From: Gammaproteobacteria bacterium
GTDB lineage: Bacteria; Pseudomonadota; Gammaproteobacteria; Ga0077536
Direction: 5' to 3'
Assembly: GCA_016209015.1 (NCBI GenBank)
Contig: JACQWY010000026.1
Span: 47,507-111,506, forward strand
Length of the DNA: 64,000 nt
Shown here: piece after piece, positions 17,937 through 26,332 of the stretch
Position numbering within the stretch: the stretch's first letter is position 1
Layout of the letters: each line of letters opens with the position of its first letter
Made by a program: the position numbers and the translations under genes
The notes under the pieces: model-generated
Seen by the model: only the letters and a program-made list of their open reading frames with translations
Told to the model about the DNA's origin: nothing
Databases searched by the model: none

Positions 17937-19556
17937 TCAGTTCGCTTCGTTGATCGTGGTGTCCCACGGATCGACGAGCAGCATCATCATCAAGCCGCCC
18001 GGGAAGGCGTTGTTCGTGGTGATCTCGCGCTCGTTGTGCGAGTGCCACATGAAGGCGTAACTGCCCGTGGTATTGCCGACCGTGCCCGAGGGCGGTACGG
18101 GCGTGGAGCCGACCGCGCGCGCCGTCGCGTCGCTGCCGAAATAGGGACTGCCGCCGTAGTAGGCGCCCATCGCGACGATCGTCGGATCGGGCAGCGTCAT
18201 CGGACCGCCGCTGCCGACCTGGCCGAACGGGCGGGTCTCGAGCGCCTTCTCGTGATCGTCACACCACTCGTAGTAGTTCGGCGCGTTCAGCGGTGCGCCG
18301 CTGCCCGTCGTGTAGTAGCCGTTCGCATCGGGCACGCAGGCGTCCGAAGTGATGCCGTCGGCATGCGCGTAGACGTCCCAGTTGAGCCCCTTCGCGGTCC
18401 ACTGGTAGATGCCGTCCATGGTCATGCCGGGCGTCGAGGTCGTGGTGAACACGAGCGGACCGGCGAGCTTGCCGGAGGCACTGGTGATGAGATTGCCGTC
18501 GACCGCGAGGATGCGCAGGTGGTTGCCGTGCTCGTGCAGCGGATGCTGCCAGCGGCCGGTGCCGATCACGCGCACGAGGACGAGCTCGCCCGGGTGCGCA
18601 TGCGGATTGCCGTTGTAGGGCTGCGTCCGATAGTTCACCGCGTAGTTCGGCTCGGCGACGTCCGGAAACGAGCGACCGTTCACGAGGAAGTAGGACGGGT
18701 GGTAGGGCTCGGTCGTGACCTCCATGCAACCGGTCACTTCACCACACGGCAGATCCTTCTGCTTCTCCGCCTCGCGATGGATCTCGAGATCCATCTCGGA
18801 GAGCTGGAACAGGTACTCGCGGTCGTAGCAGGCCGAGGGATGATCGTAGGCCGCAGCCGCGAGACGCTGATCGCTGCCGCCGCCCGGGCGGGCGGTATTC
18901 AGCGCCCTGCACGTATCGGGCAGGTTCGCCGGCAGGGCCGCCTTGTAGTTTGCATAGCCGGCCGGCACGCCGCTCAGGTTCGGCAACACGATCACCGCGC
19001 CGTAGAGGCCCATCTCGACCTGCAGATCGCCCTGTGTGCCGCTGTAATAGGCGTGGGTGCCGGGCGTGCCGGCCTCGAACGTGTACGTCACCGCGCAGCC
19101 GTGGTTCGCTTCCGTGGTGAGGACACCGGTCGAGGTCGCCGTACCCGTGCAGCCGGCAGGCTGAACAGCCGCGGCTGCGGCGCTCACCGTGAAACCGGGG
19201 AACAGCATGGACGTGCTGCCCGCGGCCGCCGGCATATTGTTCGTCAGCGTGACGCTGACCACGTCGCCTTGATTGACGATCAGGGTCGGCCCGGGCAACT
19301 GCATCGCGCCGCACTGCGCGTTCGGCACGCCGGCGGGAAGGAAGCCGCCGCCCGGCGCGCCGTCGCAGCCGTAGCCCCAGGTGTAGATCGACGTACCATC
19401 GGGCTGCGCGGTGTAACCCGCGGCGGCCTGCAGCGTGAAGCTCGGCCCCGAGATGCCCGGCACGGCCGCGTGCGCGGCGAACGCCGTGGAGAGGAGCAGC
19501 GCCAGTACGCCGCGCTCCAGACGGCCAGACATGCGATGCGCTTTGACGACAGACAT
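17937..19556 (-). CDS. Multicopper-oxidase-like secreted protein B (type 1 Cys replaced)
   Basis: 539 residues from the ATG at 19556, which has an AGGAGAG site and a signal peptide (RGVLALLLSTAFAAHA). Cupredoxin domains are recognisable throughout. The first domain has lost its copper ligands (HAYYSGTQGDLQVEMGLYGA where HSHxxxQ is expected). The last domain keeps HPLHEHGNH at 338-346, equivalent to the canonical HPxHxHGH motif. It also has HSHNERE at 505-511, where the canonical HCHxxxHxxxGM is expected, so the type 1 Cys is a Ser. Two of the four HxH pairs of a trinuclear site are therefore present and two absent. Its upstream neighbour has the reciprocal set. It is 11 bases downstream of that gene and surely cotranscribed. 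The substrate is unknown. Confidence 0.86.
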   Translation of the reverse strand: MSVVKAHRMSGRLERGVLALLLSTAFAAHAAVPGISGPSFTLQAAAGYTAQPDGTSIYTWGYGCDGAPGGGFLPAGVPNAQCGAMQLPGPTLIVNQGDVVSVTLTNNMPAAAGSTSMLFPGFTVSAAAAAVQPAGCTGTATSTGVLTTEANHGCAVTYTFEAGTPGTHAYYSGTQGDLQVEMGLYGAVIVLPNLSGVPAGYANYKAALPANLPDTCRALNTARPGGGSDQRLAAAAYDHPSACYDREYLFQLSEMDLEIHREAEKQKDLPCGEVTGCMEVTTEPYHPSYFLVNGRSFPDVAEPNYAVNYRTQPYNGNPHAHPGELVLVRVIGTGRWQHPLHEHGNHLRILAVDGNLITSASGKLAGPLVFTTTSTPGMTMDGIYQWTAKGLNWDVYAHADGITSDACVPDANGYYTTGSGAPLNAPNYYEWCDDHEKALETRPFGQVGSGGPMTLPDPTIVAMGAYYGGSPYFGSDATARAVGSTPVPPSGTVGNTTGSYAFMWHSHNEREITTNNAFPGGLMMMLLVDPWDTTINEAN

Positions 19557-19567
19557 GGCGGACTCTC

Positions 19568-21394
19568 CTACAGGTTGCCGGCCACGGAGGCGCCGACCGT
19601 GCATTGCTTGGTGACCGGATCGACCGAATCGCAGATGTTGATTTCGGTCATCATGCCGCCGAAGTTCTCGGCGTCATTGGACAGCTCGTCGAGCTTCGGC
19701 GTGTAGAGGTAGAACTTCTGGCCGGCGTTGTAGCCGACGGTCGTGCACGTGCCGTTCGCGGCGCGGTCCTGACAGGCATCGAGGATCACGTCGGCCGATT
19801 CGCCGCCGCCCACGGTGATGGAATTCGTGAGATAGGCCGTGCTCGCGCCGTCCTGATCACGCAGCATGCGCGCGTTCCAGCCGATGACCTTCATCGGAAG
19901 GCCGAGCGTCGCGAGCGTGTGGTACTCGGTGATGTTGAGCTCGGAGATGCGCAGCAACGCGCGGCCGCCCTTCGGGATGTTGATCACGGTCGCCAGCGGC
20001 TGCGCGGTACGTGCGATCCCGTCCGTCGACTGCGTGGTCATCGGCCCCGGCACCACGGTACCCGCCGCCTTGCCGGCGCAGGCCTGCCACGGGTCGGCCT
20101 CGCCGCAGGTGTAGCCGCCGACGGTGTCCGGATAGCTGCGGCCGTTGATGAGGAAGTACTTGTCGCGCAGATCCGTGAAGGACTCCGGATTGAACGTCAT
20201 GCCGACGAAGTGGAAGTTCGGATCGAAGCCGTGGAGCTGCACGGGGTACTCGACTTCGTACTGCGTGCTGCCGTCGCCGTCGTTGTAGGCGAACTGCTTC
20301 GTCGCGCTGCCATTCACGTAGCCGCCGGTGACGCCGTTGTCGCCGCCCTGGGGCAACGTGTGCGAGCAGAGCACGTCGGCGGGATCGCACTTCATGCGGT
20401 TGTCGGTCTGCTGCGCCTGCAAGCCCGCGTAGAGCGTGTGCGCCGGGTCGATTCGATTCTGCCGCGGCCGCACGAAGATCTGCCCGACCATGCCCATCTG
20501 CAGGTGCTCGGGCGGCGTGATGTGGCAATGCCAGAAATACGTGCCGGCATCCGGCGCGAGGTAGTAGTAGGTGAAGCTGCCGCCGATGTTGATCGCGACG
20601 GAAGCGTCGGGCACGCCGTCGTAGAACGCCGAGGCATTCGGATAGCCGTGCCAGTGCACCGTATGCTGCTCGAAGAGATCGGGCCGCATGACCTGGCCGA
20701 CGTTCGTCAGCGTGAGGAAGAACTCGTCATCCTCGTCGACCGCCATCAGCGGTGCGGGCTCGCTGCCGTTCAGCGTGCCGACGTCCATCACGAGGCGCGG
20801 ATCGATGTGGCCGCCGAGGCCGCTCTGCAACGCCCAGGTGACCGAGCCATCCGCACCGCCGCCGGTCGGCTGCGCGTTGCCGGTGATACCGCCCACGGTC
20901 GCGACCAGCACGGTTCCGTCGGGGAGACGCATCGCCTCGCCTTCCGACACCGTCGTGGCCGCAGTCCACGGCTCGATGTTGTGGACCGGCGGCGTGAGGC
21001 CGATCGCGCCGTTGAACTCATAGTTCGGATACGGCGCACCGGGCGCGAGGAGCGCGGGCGCGAGCGTCGTGTTGTCCTGATTGAACACGTCCGGCGTCGT
21101 CGTGCCCGGCAGGCCCTTGACGATGTCGGCCATGCCGGAGAGCGGCCCGAACGCGAACAGATAGGTCTGCGTCCCGTCGCCCATGGTCGCGAAGCCGTCG
21201 CCGCCGGAGATTTGCTGGCACTTCACCCTGCCGGCGGGAATCGTCACGCCGTTGGCCGTGAGCGGGTCGGTCTTGTAAGGCGTCGTGCCTTCGTCCGGAC
21301 ACTGCACCATGAAGCTCGCAGCGCCGGCGTTCAGCGCGAACGCGCCCGCCACAGCCGCGGCGAGCATCGATCCGAAGCGGAATTTTTTCGACAT
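19568..21394 (-). CDS. Multicopper-oxidase-like secreted protein A (carries a type 1 copper site)
   Basis: 608 residues. The ATG at 21394 gives a signal peptide (GSMLAAAVAGAFALNAGAAS); the in-frame extension upstream lacks one. HWHG occurs at 247-250. HCHITPPEHLQMGM begins at 289 and supplies two HxH pairs plus Cys290, His297 and a Met for a type 1 site inside the first cupredoxin domain, an arrangement reminiscent of two-domain laccases and nitrite reductases. The later domain, where HPxHxHG would normally sit, reads ITEYHTLATLGLPMKVIG and has no HxH pair. Several Cys residues (GEADPWQACAG, CDPADVLCSH) suggest disulphides. It is first of the three-gene oxidase block and directly downstream of the secretion-system genes, which suggests export across the outer membrane by that system. 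Whether it oxidises metals, phenolics or shuttles electrons cannot be told from sequence. Confidence 0.88.
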   Translation of the reverse strand: MSKKFRFGSMLAAAVAGAFALNAGAASFMVQCPDEGTTPYKTDPLTANGVTIPAGRVKCQQISGGDGFATMGDGTQTYLFAFGPLSGMADIVKGLPGTTTPDVFNQDNTTLAPALLAPGAPYPNYEFNGAIGLTPPVHNIEPWTAATTVSEGEAMRLPDGTVLVATVGGITGNAQPTGGGADGSVTWALQSGLGGHIDPRLVMDVGTLNGSEPAPLMAVDEDDEFFLTLTNVGQVMRPDLFEQHTVHWHGYPNASAFYDGVPDASVAINIGGSFTYYYLAPDAGTYFWHCHITPPEHLQMGMVGQIFVRPRQNRIDPAHTLYAGLQAQQTDNRMKCDPADVLCSHTLPQGGDNGVTGGYVNGSATKQFAYNDGDGSTQYEVEYPVQLHGFDPNFHFVGMTFNPESFTDLRDKYFLINGRSYPDTVGGYTCGEADPWQACAGKAAGTVVPGPMTTQSTDGIARTAQPLATVINIPKGGRALLRISELNITEYHTLATLGLPMKVIGWNARMLRDQDGASTAYLTNSITVGGGESADVILDACQDRAANGTCTTVGYNAGQKFYLYTPKLDELSNDAENFGGMMTEINICDSVDPVTKQCTVGASVAGNL

Positions 21395-21901
21395 GGTCTG
21401 CCCTCTTCCCTTGCGTTCGCGGCGAGGAGGTTCACCGCGGAAACGATTCGATTCAGCCCCATGGGAGTGCGAGGCAAGGCGCGGCGCAGCGCCCGCGACG
21501 GTCAGAGGAGCCGCCGGTCCGCCTGTGATGGCGAACCTCGCGTGAGACGTCACGTGTCGAGTGATGGATTCGATCCTTCTCGCCATCCCGGTCTCCCCCC
21601 TGTGCTCCTGCCTGCCGGCGCATGCGCGAAGCGCGGATGCGAATTAAGCGCATTCGATTTCGCGTTACCTTGCGCTTCGGGGGGGTCGTCGGACCATTCC
21701 GTCGATCGTTAAGTTGCGATAGGGAGACACCGTAGGGGGGAGGTACCGATATTTAGTCATGCCCGACGTCCAAGAGGGCTATTGCTTTGAATTGTCGGAA
21801 CATTTTTTCTAGAGCCCGAAGGCGTGAGGAAGCGGGTGATCCCGGTAGGCCGAGCGGCGCAGGCTCGCGCAGCGATCACCGGACGCGCGAGCAGCGAAGA
21901 T
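21395..21901. other. Intergenic region between secretion and oxidase blocks; likely holds the oxidase promoter
   Basis: 507 bases without a credible gene. The stretch 21630-21820 is noticeably more AT-rich than its surroundings (for example TTTTTTCTAGA at about 21804 and ATATTTAGTCAT at about 21749), which is where the minus-strand promoter for the three oxidase genes would be expected. A weak inverted pair GGTGATC (21835) / GATCACC (21874) lies just past the last pseudopilin gene. I could not define a convincing -35/-10 pair or a terminator. Confidence 0.45.
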
Positions 21902-22465
21902 TCAGGTGTCGGGCGGCGCCGTCGGCGCAGGCGTCGACAGTTCTGCCGGCGGGGTCGCCTTGATGGCGCTGTCGAGCGCGCGCCGGCGGTGCCGCGCCGG
22001 CTTGAAGACGAATTTCCATTCGCAGTAGCAATCCTTATCTTTGAAGTCCCGCTCGTAGCGATCGCCGAAACTCACCCGCTTGATCGGCACCCCCTGACCG
22101 CGGCTCGCCACGCCCATGACGCCGCCGTCCGGAGACGTGATGAGCTCCCAGTCCGTGCTGCCGGTCAGCGGATCGGGATAGAGGTGACGCAGCCAGTGTT
22201 CGGGCTTCAGCCCACGCCGATCGTCGAGGAGGTCTTCGAGCTTGCGCGGGAACTGCCGGAGCCCCGTCGGGCTCTCGAGGAAATACCGGCCGATCGCCAC
22301 GCGAATCTCGTCGCCGGTGGCCAGGAGCTGTTCCTCCTTGTCGCGCCGGGACACCGTTTTCCATTCCGTTCCCGCGGCCGCGAGCAGCACGCCCATCAGC
22401 GCGATCGCGAACAGCAGGGCGAGGTAGGTGAAGCCGCACTCTTCCCGCCGCACGCCGCTCACCAT
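21902..22465 (-). CDS. Type II secretion minor pseudopilin lacking Glu5
   Basis: 187 residues. The N-terminus carries a prepilin-peptidase type leader and helix, with cleavage expected after Gly in ECG/FTYLALLFAIALMGVLL. The residue at mature position 5 is Ala instead of the usual Glu, a feature known for tip pseudopilins of the GspK type, so this may sit at the pseudopilus tip (inference). The globular part has an LEDLLDDRRG segment, KPEHWLRHLYPDPLTG and a CYC pair, and the tail is Pro/Thr/Ala-rich. The start overlaps the preceding pseudopilin gene by 7 bases. It is the last gene of the secretion block. Confidence 0.8.
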   Translation of the reverse strand: MVSGVRREECGFTYLALLFAIALMGVLLAAAGTEWKTVSRRDKEEQLLATGDEIRVAIGRYFLESPTGLRQFPRKLEDLLDDRRGLKPEHWLRHLYPDPLTGSTDWELITSPDGGVMGVASRGQGVPIKRVSFGDRYERDFKDKDCYCEWKFVFKPARHRRRALDSAIKATPPAELSTPAPTAPPDT

Positions 22466-22839
22466 TCCGCGAACGCGGTGCCGTCCTGCGCCTCGCCTTC
22501 CGCGCCGCTCTTCACGTCGCGCACGCCCGTGTCCTCGCCTTCGTCGTTCTGCACGGCGACCCAGTGCTCGGCGCTGTCCATGATCGGATCGACGGGAATG
22601 GAGCGCAGATAGTGCTTCTCGACGAGCGTCGCGAGCTCCTCCGGATAGTGGCCGAGATCGCCGTAGAACTTGTCGATGGCGTCGCGCATCGTCGCGAGAT
22701 CCTGGCGCAGCACCGTCTCCTTCGAGTGCTGGAGCGAGCGGTAGTAGCGCGGCACCGCGAGGCTCAGCAGGAGCGCGATGATTGCCATCACGACGAGCAG
22801 CTCGATGAGCGTGAAGCCGCGTGGACGTTCACCACTCAC
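22459..22839 (-). CDS. Type II secretion pseudopilin (GspG/H-like)
   Basis: 126 residues. It has a short leader (MSGERPRG) then FTLIELLVVMAIIALLLSLA, giving a cleavable Gly, Phe+1 and Glu+5 as in class III prepilins. The globular half contains the DAIDKFYGDLGHYPEELATL helix-turn and the RSIPVDPIMDSAEHW motif typical of GspG-like pseudopilins, but it lacks the usual C-terminal calcium loop and instead ends in DGTAFAEW. GTG start at 22839 with GGAG eight bases upstream. It overlaps its upstream neighbour by 11 bases, so the three small pseudopilins form one translationally coupled set. Confidence 0.84.
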   Translation of the reverse strand: MSGERPRGFTLIELLVVMAIIALLLSLAVPRYYRSLQHSKETVLRQDLATMRDAIDKFYGDLGHYPEELATLVEKHYLRSIPVDPIMDSAEHWVAVQNDEGEDTGVRDVKSGAEGEAQDGTAFAEW

Positions 22840-23302
22840 GGTAGGGCACTCCGTTCAAACCCTCGGCCTGCGACAGCGAGTACACGTCGAAGACGTCCTC
22901 CCCTGCGGCGGGCGCGTCCGGCGGGCTCGCGTAGCTGCGCAACCCCCAGGTCCCGGCGGGAGGCGCGGAGGGATCGGGGAACAAGGGGTCACGCGGGATG
23001 CGCCGCATGAAATAGATCTTCTTCTCGGCCTTCGGGTCCTGTGCGTCTTCCACGCCCTCGACGAGCGTCTGCAAGTCCGGCGGATAGCCGCTCGCGCCCT
23101 GCTCCGTCTTGACGTGTCCGGATTCGGCGGCTTCCTTGTAGGCATCGATGCCGCGCCGGATCTCGCGCAGTGCGTAGCGCAGATCCGCTTCGCGCGTGCG
23201 CTTGCTCGCGAGCTGTCCGATCGGCCACGCCATGCCCGCGAGCAGCGCGAGGATCGCGATCGTGACGAGGAGCTCTACGAACGTGAAGCCGCGTGCGCGC
23301 AA
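22829..23302 (-). CDS. Type II secretion pseudopilin
   Basis: 157 residues if it starts at the TTG at 23302. That start has GAGG eight bases upstream, lies just after the secretin stop codon and gives a normal short leader (MRARG/FTFVELLVTIAILALLAGMA). An ATG at 23356 would add 18 residues and overlap the secretin gene by 44 bases; I consider it less likely. Glu+5 is present. The body shows KRTREADLRYALREIRRGIDAYK, a YPPDLQTLVEG segment and FMRRIPRDPLFPD, then ends in EGLNGVPYREW, a GspG-like fold signature. With its two downstream neighbours it would build or cap the pseudopilus. Confidence 0.82.
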   Translation of the reverse strand: MRARGFTFVELLVTIAILALLAGMAWPIGQLASKRTREADLRYALREIRRGIDAYKEAAESGHVKTEQGASGYPPDLQTLVEGVEDAQDPKAEKKIYFMRRIPRDPLFPDPSAPPAGTWGLRSYASPPDAPAAGEDVFDVYSLSQAEGLNGVPYREW

Positions 23303-23312
23303 AGCGGGAACC

Positions 23313-25793
23313 TCATTTCGCGACAGCGATGCTGAGCGCAGGGGGTGCCTTCGCACCGAGCGTGACGCCGTCGGGTCCGAGCGCGATCAACTGTGCCGCG
23401 ACCGTCGTGGCGGGACGCGCGGCGAGCGCCTTCATGTGCAGCAGGAGCAGGCTGCCCTGCGCGGTGAGCGGCGCCTCCTTCGTGCCGGTGACTTCGACCT
23501 GTACGCCGTTCGGCGTGGCCTGGACGGGCGGCGGTGCCGCGCCCTGCGGGAGCACCGTGCCGACGTCGGAGCCGACGAGCTGCAGCACGCGCCCGTCGAA
23601 TCGGACCTGGCCGCGCAAGCGCCCGGCCGGCTGATCGCCGATCACGGTCAAGGTGACGTCGAATGCATCGCCGACCTGCACGGAATCCGGCCCGTCGAGC
23701 TGGGCGTCCGGTGCGGTACCCGGTGTCGGGGACGGGCGTTCGGGCGCGGCGCGCGGTGCAGCCGCGGCCGTCGGCGCGGCGGGCGCGCTGGCGGCCGCGA
23801 CGATCGCTGCCTCGGCCGGCACGGCCGGCGCCGCATCCGCGCCGGCGCCGCTCGCAGGCGCGCCCGGCGGCGCGGGCACGGGTGCGGCCGGAGCCGGAGT
23901 CGCCGCCGGCGGCGGCAATGCGAACGGCGCCCCACCGGGTGCGTCGCCCCCGCCCGCCGACGGCGCGCTGCCGCCGCCGAGCGGCGCGCCGCGCGCGCTC
24001 GATTCCGTGCCGTACCAGAACTCCGTCGTGTCGGCCGGCGCGCGCTGCTGCTTGCGCACGATGTGCGGCGTGATCGAGAGCACGAGCTCGGTCTTGTCGT
24101 TCTGCTCGCGATGCGAGCCGAACAGACGGCCGAGGCCCGGAATGTCGCCGAGGCCCGGCACCTTCGAGGCGCTCTTCGTGTCCTGGTCCTGCACGAGCCC
24201 CGCAAGGAGCTGCGTTTCGCCGTCCTTGAGCTGCAGCAGCGTGTTCGCATTGCGCGTGCCGATCTGATAGGCGAGCGTGCCGGAGCTGCCGACCGTCACT
24301 TCCTTCAGGATCGAGCTCACTTCGAGATTGACCTTGATCGCGACGTCGTCGTCGCGGTGGATCGTCGGCTCCACTTCGAGCGTCAGGCCGACTTCGACGT
24401 ACTGCACGTTGCCGGTGACGACCGCCGTGCCGCCCGCCGTCGGCGTGACCGAGTTCGTGATGACGGGCACGCGGCTGCCGATCAGGATCTTCGCTTTCTC
24501 CTTGTTCCGGGCGCGGATGCGCGGGCTCGCGAGCACGTTCGTCGTGCCGTCCTGCTTCAGCAGATCGAGCGTGAGGCTGAGCGCCGAGACGCCTATCGTG
24601 TTGCCGTTCTGATTGAACAGATCGTTCCACTTCAGCCCGCTCCCGGAGCTCGCGCTGCCCGACGAGCTGCCCGTCGCGCCGCTCGCCGCCGCGGCCGCGG
24701 CCGAGGCAATCGTCGAGCCGGGCGTGAAGACGACCTGGCTCGGATAGGCGAGGCCGAGCTGCTGCAGGCCGGTCTCGGCGATCTCGAGCACCTCGACTTC
24801 CATCATCACTTCGGCTTCCGGCACGTCGATCGCGGCGATCAGTTTCTCGGCCATGCGCACGGACTCGGGATCGTCGCGCAGCACGATCACGTTCGCCTTC
24901 TCGTCGACGTACATCGTCTTCGCGCCGAGCACGGTCTTGAGCATGCTCTCGGCGTCCTTCGGCGCGACGTTCGAGAGATAGAACGTCTTCACGACCTGCG
25001 CCTGGTAATCCTTCTGCTTCGCGGCCGTGTTCGGATACACGAGCACCATGTTCTGCGAGAGGATCTGGCGGGCGAGCTGGTTCTGGCCGAGCACGAGATC
25101 GATCGCCTGCTCGACCGGCACGTCCTGCACGAAGATCGTGGTCTTGCCGTCGCTCTTGATGTCCTTGTCGAAGACGAAATTGATGCCGGTCTGACGCGAC
25201 AGCACCTCGAACACCGCCTTCGTGCTCGCGTCGCGGAACTGCAGCGTGACGGGGCGGTTGTCGCGCGTCTCGAGCCTGCCGACGACGACGTCCGCGGGCT
25301 TCGCCTCGTCGAGGCGCTTCTTGAACGCGACGGCCGCGGGATAGTCCGGATCCTCCGCGAGCACGCCGCGCACGATGGCCTCCGCACGGTCCGCGTGGCC
25401 GGCGTTGAACTCCTCCAGCGCGCGCGTGATGTCCGCCGCATGCCGGCGGTCGGCGGCGACGAGTTGGGTGCCGAGCGAGGCGCGCGCGTTCGCGGGATCG
25501 ATGGCCAGCGCCCGTCGGTAGTTCGTCTCGGCTTCGTCGAGGCTGCCGGCGGCGCGGGCCTGATCGGCGATGTGCACGAGCTCCTGCAGGACCTCGTTGC
25601 GCCTGTTCGTGTATTCGACTTTGGCATGGCGGTCGCCCGCCGCCGCGGCCTGCGCGAGCTTCTCGAGGCCGGCCTCGTAGCGCCCCTGCGCGAAGTCGTC
25701 ACCGACCTCCGGACGCGGCCGCTCCCGGGCGCAGCCCGTCAGCAGCGCGAAAGCCAGCACGATCATGCCGGCGCGTTTGAATTGAGTTCTCAC
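23313..25793 (-). CDS. Type II/IV secretin (GspD/PilQ-like) lipoprotein with C-terminal cohesin-like domain
   Basis: 826 residues. It has a lipoprotein signal (VLAFALLTGCA, lipid on the Cys) and a TPR-like region to about 165. STN/N0 and N1 domains follow (TLQFRDASTKAVFEVLSRQT, TFYLSNVAPKDAESMLKTVL), then the secretin channel (about 330-590: VEVLEIAETGLQQLG, ASPRIRARNKEKAKI, GETQLLAGLVQDQD, VPGLGDIPGLGRLFGS, LVLSITPHIV). After a Pro/Ala-rich linker of roughly 120 residues, a 140-residue cohesin-like beta-sandwich ends the protein (DSVQVGDAFDVTLTVIGDQP). Secretins form the outer-membrane gate, and the TPR and cohesin additions are not found in classical GspD. The lipoprotein signal suggests self-targeting without a pilotin. 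It shares a 4-base overlap with the upstream gene. Confidence 0.9.
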   Translation of the reverse strand: MRTQFKRAGMIVLAFALLTGCARERPRPEVGDDFAQGRYEAGLEKLAQAAAAGDRHAKVEYTNRRNEVLQELVHIADQARAAGSLDEAETNYRRALAIDPANARASLGTQLVAADRRHAADITRALEEFNAGHADRAEAIVRGVLAEDPDYPAAVAFKKRLDEAKPADVVVGRLETRDNRPVTLQFRDASTKAVFEVLSRQTGINFVFDKDIKSDGKTTIFVQDVPVEQAIDLVLGQNQLARQILSQNMVLVYPNTAAKQKDYQAQVVKTFYLSNVAPKDAESMLKTVLGAKTMYVDEKANVIVLRDDPESVRMAEKLIAAIDVPEAEVMMEVEVLEIAETGLQQLGLAYPSQVVFTPGSTIASAAAAAASGATGSSSGSASSGSGLKWNDLFNQNGNTIGVSALSLTLDLLKQDGTTNVLASPRIRARNKEKAKILIGSRVPVITNSVTPTAGGTAVVTGNVQYVEVGLTLEVEPTIHRDDDVAIKVNLEVSSILKEVTVGSSGTLAYQIGTRNANTLLQLKDGETQLLAGLVQDQDTKSASKVPGLGDIPGLGRLFGSHREQNDKTELVLSITPHIVRKQQRAPADTTEFWYGTESSARGAPLGGGSAPSAGGGDAPGGAPFALPPPAATPAPAAPVPAPPGAPASGAGADAAPAVPAEAAIVAAASAPAAPTAAAAPRAAPERPSPTPGTAPDAQLDGPDSVQVGDAFDVTLTVIGDQPAGRLRGQVRFDGRVLQLVGSDVGTVLPQGAAPPPVQATPNGVQVEVTGTKEAPLTAQGSLLLLHMKALAARPATTVAAQLIALGPDGVTLGAKAPPALSIAVAK

Positions 25794-26332
25794 GAGCCAT
25801 CTCCGATGGGCAGTGCTTGTTGTTGGCGCAGCGGCCGGTAGGTGAACAGCAGCTTGCCGTCCTTCACGCCGTCGAGGCGATACGTGTCGTCGATGGCTTC
25901 TCCGGCATGGACGTCGTAGACGCGATCGTCGCGCGAGAGGAAATAGATCACGCCCTCGCCCTTGCGCAGATAGCTGCCCATGAACGTGAACGGCAGCGGC
26001 GGCGCGCTGGGAGGCGGTGGCGGCGGTGGCGCCGCGACGACGGCCGGCTGGGGCGGCAGCGGCGGCGGTTCGACGTGCCAGGTGTGGGCCGCGAAGAGCG
26101 CGTCCGGCGCCTGCGCCGGCACGCTGCGGTGAGCCTCGGCGGCCGCCGTGCGCGGCGCCGGCGCAGGCTGCCCGGGGGCCGCCGCGCGGGACGCCTGCAC
26201 GGCCGGCGCGCGATCCGTCGCCGCGCCGACGACGGCCTCGTCCTCGGGTGCCGGCGTCAGCACGACCCAGGCCGCGATCAGCGCCGCGAGGCCGATGAGC
26301 ACCTTCACGCGCCCCTTCAATCCACCGCTCAT
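25790..26332 (-). CDS. Proline-rich inner-membrane secretion protein (GspC/PilP-like)
   Basis: 180 residues. A cytoplasmic stub is followed by one membrane helix (VKVLIGLAALIAAWVVLTP), a long Pro/Ala-rich periplasmic linker with a run of nine prolines or so, and a small C-terminal domain (FTFMGSYLRKGEGVIYFLSR to KDGKLLFTYRPLRQQ). That domain resembles the homology-region domain of GspC/PilP, which links the inner-membrane platform to secretin N0. Start at 26332 overlaps the upstream gene by 4 bases and its stop overlaps the secretin start by 4. Position directly upstream of the secretin matches the pilP-pilQ and gspC-gspD order in known systems. Confidence 0.78.
   Translation of the reverse strand: MSGGLKGRVKVLIGLAALIAAWVVLTPAPEDEAVVGAATDRAPAVQASRAAAPGQPAPAPRTAAAEAHRSVPAQAPDALFAAHTWHVEPPPLPPQPAVVAAPPPPPPPSAPPLPFTFMGSYLRKGEGVIYFLSRDDRVYDVHAGEAIDDTYRLDGVKDGKLLFTYRPLRQQQALPIGDGS

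Noticed and set aside
19604..21712. Long plus-strand frame opposite oxidase gene A
   Set aside because: It has low-complexity Arg/His/Val/Glu composition and follows the codon phase of the real minus-strand gene, so it is a shadow.
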